DNA from: Quillaja saponaria
Taxonomy: Eukaryota > Streptophyta > Magnoliopsida > Fabales > Quillajaceae
Reading direction: 5' to 3'
Length of the DNA stretch: 64,000 bases
Assembly (NCBI GenBank): GCA_029379385.1
Contig: CM055612.1
Location: 1,736,001-1,800,000 of the forward strand
Position numbers and translations under genes: made by a program. The notes under the pieces are model-generated. The model saw only the letters and a list, made by a program, of their open reading frames with translations, did not search any database and was not told the origin of the DNA. Below are positions 1 to 10,255 of the stretch, piece by piece. Every line of letters starts with the position of its first letter. Positions within the stretch are counted from its first letter, which is position 1.

Positions 1-1619
1 CAAAGAAGCTTACATATCCACTGAAGATTCTGACTTCGGATAAATGTATTGTTGCCATGAGTGACTACAATGAGTTTCACAAAATGGTTAAAAGATATAT
101 CCTAACAAATGTTCTGGGAGCAAATGCTCAGGTTGGTCAAATATACTAGTGAAGACAAATCATTTTTGTTGTCAAAGTAACTGATCTTATGTCTCTTTTT
201 TTTTTTTTTTAACATCCAGAAGAGACACCGTTGTCACAGAGAAGCCATGATAGAAAATGTTTCAAGGAGATTGCACACACATGTGAATACCTCTCCTAAT
301 CAGGCTGTAAATTTTAGGAAAGCATTCGAATCTGAACTTTTTGGAGTAGCACTGAAGCAAGTGAGTATCTTTTTAAATGGAAATGCATACTTCTAAATAA
401 TGTAGAATAAAAATGCTAGAGCACTTGAATTAAATTCGCAGGCTCTGGGACATGATGTCAAATCCATTTACGTGGAGGAGCTAGGGAGTACTTTATCAAG
501 AGAGGAGATGTTCAAAATTCTGGTGATTGACATGATGGAGGGTGCAATTGAGGTGGACTGGAGAGATTTTTTCCCTTACCTGAAATGGATTCCAAATAAG
601 AGCGTGGAAATGAAAATCCAGCAAATGAGTTTCCGAAGAAAAGCAGTGATGAGTGCACTGATCAACGAGCAGAAGAAGAGAATAGCTTCAGGAGAGGTAG
701 TGTGCTGTGCAATTTCAAATCTCGAATGAAGACTCTTGATGGCTATTGACATAATCTGTGCTTGTGCTGAACATGTAACAGGAATTGAATTGTTATATTG
801 ACTATTTGTTAAGTGAAGCAAAAGAACTAACTGATGAACAAATTATTATGTTACTCTGGGAGACGATCATTGAGACATCAGATACTACAGTGGTCACAGC
901 AGAATGGGCCATGTATGAACTTGCTAAAGACCAAAACCAACAGGTTGTGTCATTTGGTTATTTCTCTCATTCATCTTAGTACTGTATGTCACTAATCCCT
1001 CTCTACCATTAGTAATCCAGGATCGACTCTATCAGGAACTCCAAAGTATTTGTGAATGCGAGAAGATTACAGAGGAAAACTTGCCTCAGCTGCCATACTT
1101 AGGAGCTGTCTTCCATGAAACTTTGAGAAAGCATAGCCCAATTCCCGTAGTGCCATTGCGTTATGCTCATGAAGACACCCAAATAGGAGGGTATCACATT
1201 CATGCTGGAAGCCAGGTTGTTTGATATTATCAGCTTAATTTGTTATCATTTACTGTAAGTAGGATTGCCAGTTTTAACGTGAAATTGTTGCACAGATTGC
1301 TATAAATATATATGGATGTAACATGGACAAGAAGCAGTGGGAAAACCCTGAAGAATGGAAGCCCGAGAGGTTTCTGGATGAGAAGTATGATCCCATCGAT
1401 TTGTACAAGACAATGGCTTTTGGAGCTGGAAAGAGGGTATGTACGGGTTCTCTTCAGGCAATGTTAATAGCTTGCACGGCAATTGGAAGATTGATTCAGG
1501 AGTTTGAATGGAAGCTGAAAGAAGGGGAAGAAGAAGAAGTGGATACAGTAGGCCTCACCACCCATAAGCTCCATCCCCTACAAGCAATACTCAAGCCAAG
1601 AGATCAAGAGGCAAGATAG
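1..1619 (+). CDS. KO: ent-kaurene oxidase (CYP701A), copy 1, 5' end outside window
   Basis: Cytochrome P450 of the CYP701A family. In other plants this enzyme oxidises ent-kaurene in three steps to ent-kaurenoic acid, an early gibberellin step at the plastid envelope/ER. Visible exons are 1-131, 220-360, 442-696, 782-943, 1021-1215 and 1296-1619, all with GT-AG junctions and phases that keep one frame. Diagnostic pieces are [16 protein letters not shown], the I-helix segment [12 protein letters not shown], the K-helix ETLR, PERF, and the heme loop [10 protein letters not shown] with the cysteine ligand. The C terminus is complete; the N-terminal exons lie left of base 1. It is the closer of the two copies to the canonical KO sequence. 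It carries a 77-bp intron (944-1020) absent from copy 2. No frameshift or stop was seen, so it may be functional. Confidence 0.88.
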
Positions 1620-3739
1620 ATGGATTCTAAAGATTTGATCTCAGGCATTTCAACCTGTAAGCCATGTTCATAGAGGTTCTATTCCATATAAAACAGAGCT
1701 TCATGAGCATAGGTTTTATTTTCTAAAATAGGTTGTATTCTCTGTTTTTTGAAGTGGGTGTCTCTTTCTATAATGCATCTGATTGTATTCTAAACCTAAG
1801 TTTAAGCATCCTATCCTTTGGGTAATTAATTGCCCAGAAATCTGGTCGTTTTCCAATATATTTGGTCCCCTCAAATGAACTTTACATTTTTGGGCTTTTG
1901 ATTTGAGTTGTAATACTGACAGAGTTATGATCTGTTAATGTGGTGTAGGCCCAATTGTAAATGAAGGAGATTGTTAATGAGTCGTTAGACACCTCCTAAG
2001 TACAATGGAGCTCAATGAAAAAGGCCTCAAGGCAATAGTATCTTAATCTTTTCTTTCTTTAAATAAAAGCACGAGGTTTTACAATGTGGAATTTTCTTTT
2101 CCATTAATTTGCATTATCACTTTCTCCCTTTTTTTCTCTCACTTGGCAGTCATCATTCTTCAACATTGACGGCTAATCAGCTAACAGCAAAAAATAACAA
2201 ACCTAACAAAAAAGGATTTGGATCTTCTCGTGTAACATGACCCATATTTTAGTAATAAATATATATTATTTTTTAAAAAAAAATTTTTAATTCAAAAATA
2301 AATTATATTTTTGTCTATATCTTTTTATACATGATAAATTATGTTTCTGTTAAAATATGAAGGAATCCGACAAGAAATAACAAAACTAATAGACATGAAA
2401 TAAAACAATTAAAAATGTATTTGTTATAAATTAAAGCTTGCAATATACATTTATATAAACCAGACTACAAAAGTCTTATAACAGAAAAGGTGTTATAAAA
2501 GTCTTTATTGAAATACTTTTCCACATTGAATCCCGAATACTAACAAATAAAGTATTTATGACAGACTATCATAGTCTTAATTCAAATAAAAAGTTACAAA
2601 AGTCCTTATTCGAATATTAGACCAAATTTGACTGAGCATAAATGTCTTTGGTCCGATAAGATATCGACGTCAAAACTTGGAATTCCAATCAATATTGAGT
2701 GCACCTAAATTGAAAAAAGGAGAAAAAGGAAGTCCGGTTTTTAAATATCGTCTCTTTCATAGTAGAAAAGTCAGTACACAAACAATAATCGAGGTTGATT
2801 TTCAAACTATTTGAACAACAGTATTGATTATATTTGGCAAAAAATAAAGATAAGTTTTATTTTTAAATTTTTATAAATAAATTCTATAATAAATTTTTAT
2901 TTCTCAAAACACTTACTTTTGAATTTTCTTTTCAAAAAATCCTATACTTTATATTGACATTTTTTATATTATTTTTACTCTTTTTTTATTTTTAGTACTA
3001 AATTTGTAATATTAATTAAGTAGATTAATTTTTTTAAAACACGTTATTTAATTTAAAAATATTAGAAGAATAAATATTTCAAAAATTGATGAAAATTAAT
3101 TATAAATTTAATATATTTTTCAAAAAAATTTAAATTATCTTCATAATTAAATTTATATTTATATGTATGTCACTTGTTCTTTATTAATTTTCATAAAAAT
3201 GAATCTAAATTTATTCATTTTTGGTTCTCAGAATAAAATATTAAATTTAGTATAGGAAATTAGTGTCAAGTATAAAATAAAAATTTTAAGATAAATAAAT
3301 AAGGACACATTTATAGAAAAATTGAGAAAAATAATAATACTAATTATTTATCAAATACTCTTCCTCGCGTGTCTGGTGAGCATGTAATAAAAACACCCTA
3401 TCATATTTCAACAGTGATGGAGCATATTCCAGTTTTCACCTACCACTGAGAAACGACAACTGAGCTCTAGTTGTCATAGTACAAACATAAACAAGAAACT
3501 AATGTCATAAAAACGAGACTATTTAATAAGCAAGTGGAAATTTGATTATGCATAGATGTCTTTGGTCAGATAAGATATTGACTTCAAAATTTGGAAACCC
3601 AATAAATATTGAATGGAATTACCAACATTAATTATCCTATTTAAGGCAAGCTCCATCATCATATCATAGAAACCCTGTTCTTCACCAAAAAAAAAAAGAA
3701 GAGAATCCCTGTTCTTCACAGTTCTTTTTGCCAAGTAAA
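1620..3739. other. AT-rich spacer between the two KO genes
   Basis: No gene was recognised. The first part is presumed 3' UTR and flank of KO copy 1. The segment at 2625-2702 recurs in diverged form at 3536-3616 and contains a TGTCTTTGGTC(C/A)GATAAGATAT core, so an old copy of the copy-2 promoter seems to sit about 0.9 kb upstream of the present one. Between them, 2820-3360 is very AT-rich with no clear structure. A TATA-like TATTTAAG lies near 3639, about 100 bp before the copy-2 start. Confidence 0.5.
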
Positions 3740-6053
3740 ATGGCTATCTCAGTTTATCAGACAAAGCCCATTGCCGCCTCAGTTTCTCTGGGTGGTTTCT
3801 CCACCATTAGAGGACAGAGCAGAGTTACGGAGAAGAAACATATTACACTACCATCTGTACCATTGGAGAAGAAGCATCTTACCCTACCATCTGTACCCGG
3901 TATTAAATTGCATGTTCTGTTTTCTACACAAATTCATGATATTGGCTAAAGTTTCAAATTCAAAATAGAAGTACTTAATTTATAAGTGAAATGAGTCTGT
4001 TCGTTTTGTGACAGAATATATATGAAATGATAAAATTGTTTAACTTGGGGGAAAATGGGTGGTGCAGTGGTTCCGGGGTTACCCGTGTTAGGAAACTTGC
4101 TGCAACTAAAGGAGAAGAAACCCTTAACGACGTTCAAGCAGTGGGCTGATATTCATGGGCCAATTTACTCGATCAGACTCGGTGATTCCTCTGTCATTGT
4201 TCTCAATTCTGCTGATATAGCCAATGAGGTGAGTATAACTGCCTCTGCTCTGCATTTTCATGTTCTAGCCCTTGTTTTGCACCTTTAATATAGTAAATTT
4301 CCCACGACAGAAGGAGATATATGTACTTGTGGAAATGCTACCTAACATTATTTATTGTTTGCATCTTGTTCGTGTTTTTTATTTTCATTTTTCTTCGTGA
4401 AATTCAAGATTATTCGGCTTCAAATTATAAATCGGAAACTTGTATGATTGTTGCAGGCAATGGTGACTAGATTTGAATCCATTTCAACAAGGAAGCTTAC
4501 GAATGCATTGAAGTATTTCAGTATGGATGGACGTATGGTTGCCACAAGTGACTACAGTGAGTTTCACAAAGCTGTTAAAAAACATGCCCTAACAAGCCTT
4601 TTGGGACCAACTGCTCAGGTTGATTAACACAACTATGTTGAGAAATTACTTTTGTTGCCAAACTCCTCTGATGCTTATTCTTTTCAATATTCAGAAGCGA
4701 CATCGTTGTCACAGAGATGCCATGGTAGATAATCTTTCCAGGAAGTTGCATGCACATGTGACTACCTCTCCTAATCAGGCTATAAATTTTAGGGAATTAT
4801 TCCAATCGGAACAATTTGGAGTAGCACTGAAGGAGGTGAGTTCCTTTTTAAATAGAATAATATATTATGTAGAATGAAATTGCTAGATCGAGTACTTAAT
4901 TGAATGAAATTTTCAGGCTCTAGGAAAAGATATTGTCGAACCCATTTTCGTGGAAGAGCTAAGGAGTACCTTGTCAAAAGAGGAAATATTCAAAATTCTG
5001 GTGATTGAACCGATGGAGGGTGCAATCGAGGTGGACTGGAGAGATTTCTTCCCTTACCTGAAATGGATTCCAAATAAGAGTTTGGAAATGAAACTGCAGC
5101 GGTTGACTTTCCGGAGAAATGCAGTGATGAGTGCACTTATGAAGGAGCAGAAGAAGCGAATAGCTTCAGGAGAGGTAATGTTAAGTAATGCAATTTTAAA
5201 TCTTCTATGAAGGCTCTGTTGGCTATTGAGAATTTGACATAATGTTGTGCTTGTGTTGGACAATGGACATATAACAGGAATTGGATTGTTATTTTGACTA
5301 CTTATTATCTGAAGCAAGAGAACTAACTGAAGAACAAATTTCTATGTTGCTGTGGGAGATATTAATTGAGGTACCAGATACTACTGTGGTTGCAGCAGAA
5401 TGGGCCATGTTTGAACTTGCTAAAGACCAAAACCGACAGAATCGACTCTATCAAGAGCTCCAAAATATATGTGGACATGAGAAGATTACAGAGGAAAACT
5501 TGCCTCAACTGCCATACTTAGGAGCAGTTTTCCATGAGACTTTAAGAAAGCATAGCCCAGTTCCAATAATACCATTCCGATATGTTCATGAAGATACCGA
5601 ATTAGGAGGGTATCATGTTCCTGCCGGAACCGAGGTTGTGTGATATTCATTTTGATCTTAATGTGTTATTCTTTAGTTTACTTACCATATAAGTATGATT
5701 GCCAATTTTGACATGAAATTATGACACAGGTTGCTATAAATTTATATGGATGTAACATGGACAAGAATAAGTGGGAAAACCCTCAAGAGTGGAAGCCTGA
5801 GAGGTTTCTCGACGATAAGTATAATACTGCAGATTTGTACAAGACCATGGCTTTTGGAGGAGGGAAGAGGGTATGTGCAGGTGCTACTCAGGCAACATTG
5901 TCAGTTTCTGTGGCAATTGGTAGGCTGATTCAGGAGTTTGAATGGAGCCTGAAAGAAGGAGAGGAAGAAAATGTGGACACTGTGAGCCTCACTACTCACA
6001 AGCTACATCCACTACAAGCACTCCTCAAGCCACGAGATCAAAATAAAAGATAA
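3740..6053 (+). CDS. KO: ent-kaurene oxidase-like P450 (CYP701A), copy 2
   Basis: Complete P450 gene predicted at 520 residues from exons 3740-3899, 4068-4228, 4457-4618, 4695-4835, 4917-5174, 5278-5634 and 5730-6053. All junctions are GT-AG and the phases close. The [15 protein letters not shown] proline hinge, K-helix ETLR (residues 381-384), PERF (436-439) and heme loop [10 protein letters not shown] with Cys462 are present, so a P450 fold is expected. The N terminus is odd. In place of the usual hydrophobic anchor there is a Ser/Ala/Thr-rich stretch with few acidic residues, followed by a 10-residue element given twice ([11 protein letters not shown] and [11 protein letters not shown]). 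The I-helix region reads [12 protein letters not shown] rather than the usual ET(A/S)DTT form. The start ATG at 3740 is the first in frame; an in-frame TTG at 3728 was not used. It is a tandem duplicate of the gene at 1-1619 and may have diverged in location or substrate. Confidence 0.88.
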
Positions 6054-6628
6054 TATTGATTCTTTGATGCAGAGCTGTTTCACTAGTTAATGATGTTTAT
6101 AGAGGTTATTATCCATATCCATAAATTAATTAGAGCTTCCTCCTGAAGGGATTCTCACTAATAATGCATTTAGAGCCTCAAAAAAGTGTACTACATTTGG
6201 AATAAATTATATATATATTATATTTGGACATTGTGTTTGAAATCTCAAAAAAAAAAAAAAAAAAAGAGAAGAAGAAGTTGACTTCAGTTTATTTAAAATG
6301 AATTTTACAATTTATATTTTTGATGATATTTCATCAAAACTAGTTTGTGTTCTACTATATCATTGTTTAAGATAAGTTAATAATAAAACCCACAAGTTAA
6401 CCAATTTAAGATTCTCAAGTTGATGTCATTAATTTTATTTAGTGTGATCAAAATTTATGTTAATAATTACTGGCCATTACCTTTGTTAAAAATGAGTCAA
6501 TATTAAAATTTATAAGTAGATGTGATCAATTTAATTTGATTAACAAAATGTATGTGAATAGTACTCATTACAAATTTCTGATCAAAAATAAGAATATTAA
6601 AACAAAATTTGTTTGTCTGACATGTCAG

Positions 6629-6718
6629 GAGTTGAGTGGTAAGCATGTTCCGGTTGATGAGGTATTGAGGAGATACCTTGTAAGAGAGATCAGAGCTTTG
6701 ATGAAGAATATACACCTG
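6629..6718 (+). pseudogene. Orphan exon-like fragment of unknown origin
   Basis: A 90-bp segment open in one frame for exactly 30 codons, bounded by an acceptor-like CATGTCAG and a donor-like CTG|GTGATT. The peptide is charged and helix-like, with ELSGKHVPVDEVLRR followed by a YLVREIRALMK stretch, unlike the random AT-rich translations around it. No neighbouring exon was found, so it may be a captured or left-behind exon. I do not recognise the parent protein. Confidence 0.25.
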
Positions 6719-7572
6719 GTGATTAGTAAAAATGAATGTACCCTCTCTTTTTTTCTGAATTTGTGTTTGTATATATAAAGAATAATGGCCAACAAGATTG
6801 TGACATTGTAAAATTGGGTAATCTCTCAAAGGGTAATAATTAGCTGAACAGCTAAAGTAGCCAGTGTGACCATTTTCTTATCATCTATAGGGACAGTCGC
6901 CCTGTAATAAATACTGCTAATTAATCAAAAATCCATATCTGACCACTGATAGTCAAAACCAACATTGGAAGTTTAGTGAAATGAATGAATTATATATAGA
7001 ATGAAACCAGGAATAGGATGGATTAGTATTTGAGTTGAGGCCAAATCTGTTCCTCAAAATTGAGCAGCCAATTAAGACCAAAATTTCAAACCAAACTCAT
7101 TACTGTTTTGTCTTCTTTAATCCTTATGACTAGTCGCTATTTGGAGAGCAGGTGTGTCCGTCATTGTAAGCAAACATTCCTTAGTCTTATGTTATGTGAT
7201 ATTGAGTTATTGACATCAAAAACAATATTGTAAAAGTATAAAATGAACTGAATGAATATTAAGAGACCAAATTACAATTTTATCTTGTTATTTTTACTTA
7301 GATCATTGTTGTAATTTATGTTTAATTAAATTAACTTCATTTAATTCTCACACATACTCAAATAATTAAAAACCAAAATTGTCTTGTTATCATATAGTCT
7401 TTTTGAATTGCACACTGTGATTATCTCTACTTTTTTTTCCACTATACTTCTCTTTTTTGAGTTTTACTATTGGTGTGAATTGTATACTTTTTCTTTACAT
7501 TATTAACTCACTTTTTAGATTGGATCTTTTTATTGGTTTACTTATACTTGTAGTCTCTATTGTTTGATGGAG

Positions 7573-7860
7573 AATTTAACTTTGTCCCTATATTTCAAAG
7601 AGTTAAAATGTCATCTTATAGTTTTAACAATTACACAATATGATCCTTGCCTTCACTCTCCATAAAATCTAACTTAACCTCAGATGACATGACAAACAAT
7701 GTCTTATATGGCTTATTCATATTTTACGATTCTCGTTTGACATGTTATCTCTTGTTAAGTTAAATCTGATAATAAGTAACAACATGAACCACATTTTGTA
7801 ATTTAAAAATTACAATGATGACATTAAAAAAAATTTAAATATAAGAATGAAAGTGAGTCT
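7573..7860. mobile_element. MITE-like long inverted repeat
   Basis: The arms 7573-7635 and 7801-7860 are imperfect reverse complements; both contain AAAATGTCATC or its complement-equivalent and adjacent AT-rich words. The inner part also folds: a TCTAACTTAACCTCAGATGACATG segment near 7670 pairs with GACATGTTATCTC...TTAAGTTAAATCT near 7740. It has no coding capacity. Termini and target duplication could not be fixed. Confidence 0.4.
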
Positions 7861-8318
7861 AAAAACCAAAAATAAAATTTAAACCTTTTTATTTCATCAG
7901 GGTTATATAAGTAATTTGTTTGTTGCAAAAAATATATATATATATTTTAAATTTGACGAAAAAGTTTGTGGGAGGCAAAATAATTTTTTTCTTTTAAAAA
8001 GTACAATAATTTAAGATTAATTGATCCCACTAAAAATAATAAAACAATAAATTCTCAAGAGTACAATTTAGCCAAAATATTATTTTTATTCTTGAAACCA
8101 TGGAAGAATTTTCTAACAACTTATCGTAGATAAAATTATATTAGAGAGAAATATAAATTTTGTAAATTAAACACACTTTTGAAAAAATGTCTTTTTTTTT
8201 CTTTCCAACACAATATTCATATATCACGTAAAAGGATCCAAATCAAATTGCTATTCATCACTACTCCCACATTATTAAATTTGAGTTAGTTGAAAATTAA
8301 TTATAATTAATCCAAATT

Positions 8319-8336
8319 TCTCTCTCTCTCTCTCTC
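8319..8336 (+). repeat. (CT)n run in presumed Dof 5' leader
   Basis: An uninterrupted CT dinucleotide run about 250 bp before the Dof start codon. Pyrimidine-rich runs of this kind are common near plant transcription starts. Confidence 0.7.
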
Positions 8337-8586
8337 CTATCACCGTTTGCCACTCATCACTACTTCCCAAACATCTGTCCGTCACTTTATTCTCTGTACT
8401 GCTACTTCTTCTTTTGTCTCCTCTTTCAAGTTTCAAATTTCAATACAGACCATTATCCCCTTCTTCTATTTTACTTCACCTTAAATTCTCAAATCCCAAA
8501 CAATGCAATAAAAGATTACTTCATACACACAGCTCATGTGATATAACCACACGAACATTTTCACAAACACAACCGGTGCAGGAGAA

Positions 8587-9228
8587 ATGCAATCCGACCA
8601 TGGCAACCGTCGACTCCCAGCGAAAAAACAACAGAACATAGGTTACCCACCACCACCAACAACAACCGAACCCCTCCCTTGCCCACGCTGTGATTCCACC
8701 AATACTAAGTTCTGCTATTACAACAACTATAGCATTTCCCAGCCACGCTACCTCTGTAAGTCTTGCCGTCGCTACTGGACTCACGGCGGTACCCTCCGTA
8801 ACGTACCCATAGGTGGTGGCCCCCGAAAGACCTCCAAGAAGTCCACTTTTTCTTCTTCTGCAAGTATTCTTCAGCCCATACCCGCTGGTCCGCTTGCTCT
8901 TATACCCAACTTGAATCCGGAAATGGCCTCGAACGACCTCAACTTGGATGAGAACGCGCCTCTGTCGTTGCTGAATTACTCGGAGGATCTTCCGGGTTTT
9001 AATGGATATGAGCTCCTACCCAATTTCGGGTTGGCCAGTGGGATTGGGATACGTCCGGAACTTAGTGATATTGGAGCTTCGGGTTGTAGCGGTTCGACAA
9101 CAGGGCCTTCTTCAGGTTTAGGGTACAACGCGTGGCAGCTAATGACTGATGGGGATCACTTTGCTGGGCCCGACATCACTGTTTCCACGCCAACCCTCCC
9201 GGCCCATGATACTATACTTCCATTTTGA
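8587..9228 (+). CDS. Dof zinc-finger transcription factor (Dof1.6-like)
   Basis: A single-exon gene of 213 residues. The Dof domain spans about residues 29-80: Cys32-X2-Cys35-X21-Cys57-X2-Cys60 with the [15 protein letters not shown] core and [15 protein letters not shown]. Dof proteins are plant-specific nuclear factors that bind AAAG-core DNA. Position 66 is His where most Dof domains have Lys (WTKGG); I recall the same variation in some family members. The region after residue 90 is Ser/Gly/Pro-rich and low in complexity, as is usual for Dof activation regions. The start at 8587 leaves 31 residues before the zinc finger. Its position next to the LHT8-like gene matches Arabidopsis Dof1.6 (At1g47655), which supports that assignment. 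Confidence 0.93.
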   Translation: MQSDHGNRRLPAKKQQNIGYPPPPTTTEPLPCPRCDSTNTKFCYYNNYSISQPRYLCKSCRRYWTHGGTLRNVPIGGGPRKTSKKSTFSSSASILQPIPAGPLALIPNLNPEMASNDLNLDENAPLSLLNYSEDLPGFNGYELLPNFGLASGIGIRPELSDIGASGCSGSTTGPSSGLGYNAWQLMTDGDHFAGPDITVSTPTLPAHDTILPF

Positions 9229-10255
9229 TGGTTTAACTTAATTTATTGGCATGGATTTTTGGCTTTTTTATTTTGCTGAGATTTCTCAATGCTCTGTAAA
9301 TTTTTGGGGTATCTATGTCTATCACAAACAAATCAAGGGGATATATGGAACTTGGTGAAGTTACTTGTGATAATAAGAATAGAAGAAGACTTAGGTTGAC
9401 AAATAAAAAATATATTAAAGAAGTAACAAAATTACAATGATAGAAGTGGTAAATAAATATGCAAGTATACTTAGAAGAGAATTTGTTTAAAATAAAAATG
9501 AATGGATGAAAATAATTCATGTCATGAAGATGAATGTTATCGTCAATTTGGTAAGACTTAATGTTGCCATTGTCTGTTAATTAGAATACATATTATTTAG
9601 CAGTGCAGTGGATGGGACATTATGGTTTTCTTTATCATTCTGTGTCCAACTCGACTGAATCATAAAGGAGGGTCTAAGGCACTATGATTCTATGTTCCTT
9701 TGACATATATATTTGCTTTGGATAATTACCTTCTGTAATAATTATGCTAAGGTTCATTGCCGACAGCATATCTGATGAAAATTAACTTTTGCTATAAGTC
9801 ATCACTAGCTAGCCTGCCCCGCATGGTGAATAGTTGAGTTTTTTGGCCCTCCATATAATTCCTTCTAATATATTTATTTTATTAAATTAAAATCTCGAAT
9901 CAAATTTGAGTTTTTTGCCCGAAAGTTCAATATTTCTTATTATAAACTGTAATCTTCTTTCTTTTCTCTTCTGGGGCAGGATAAACAACAAATACTTGTC
10001 TACATTCTGAAATATAGTAAATCAACAATGTTTGTCTCCATAACAACACAGGCAAAACCATCTCGTTATCACCGGCTAGGACCCAAGAAATCTCGAGTAA
10101 AACCAATTCATCCACTGGAGAGTAATTTACAGTAGAGGAAATGAAAGAAAACAGACCCTTGGGCTTTGGTTTATGTAAAAGCTTTGAAGCTGATGCACAC
10201 CTTAAATATTTGATACGTAGCAGAATGAGAGCATAGTATGCCAAGTTCAACACTC
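9229..10255. other. Convergent spacer between Dof and LHT8-like genes
   Basis: Both neighbouring genes end into this stretch, so it is presumed to hold their 3' UTRs. It is AT-rich; no gene or repeat was recognised. Confidence 0.4.

Larger units (their letters stand above)
6054..8586. other. Intergenic region with hairpin element and exon-like fragment
   Basis: Holds the 3' flank of KO copy 2, a poly-A run near 6248-6266, a 90-bp exon-like segment at 6629-6718 and a MITE-like inverted repeat at 7573-7860 (both listed separately). The last 300 bp are the presumed promoter and 5' UTR of the Dof gene, with a (CT)n run at 8319-8336. No other gene was seen. Confidence 0.45.
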
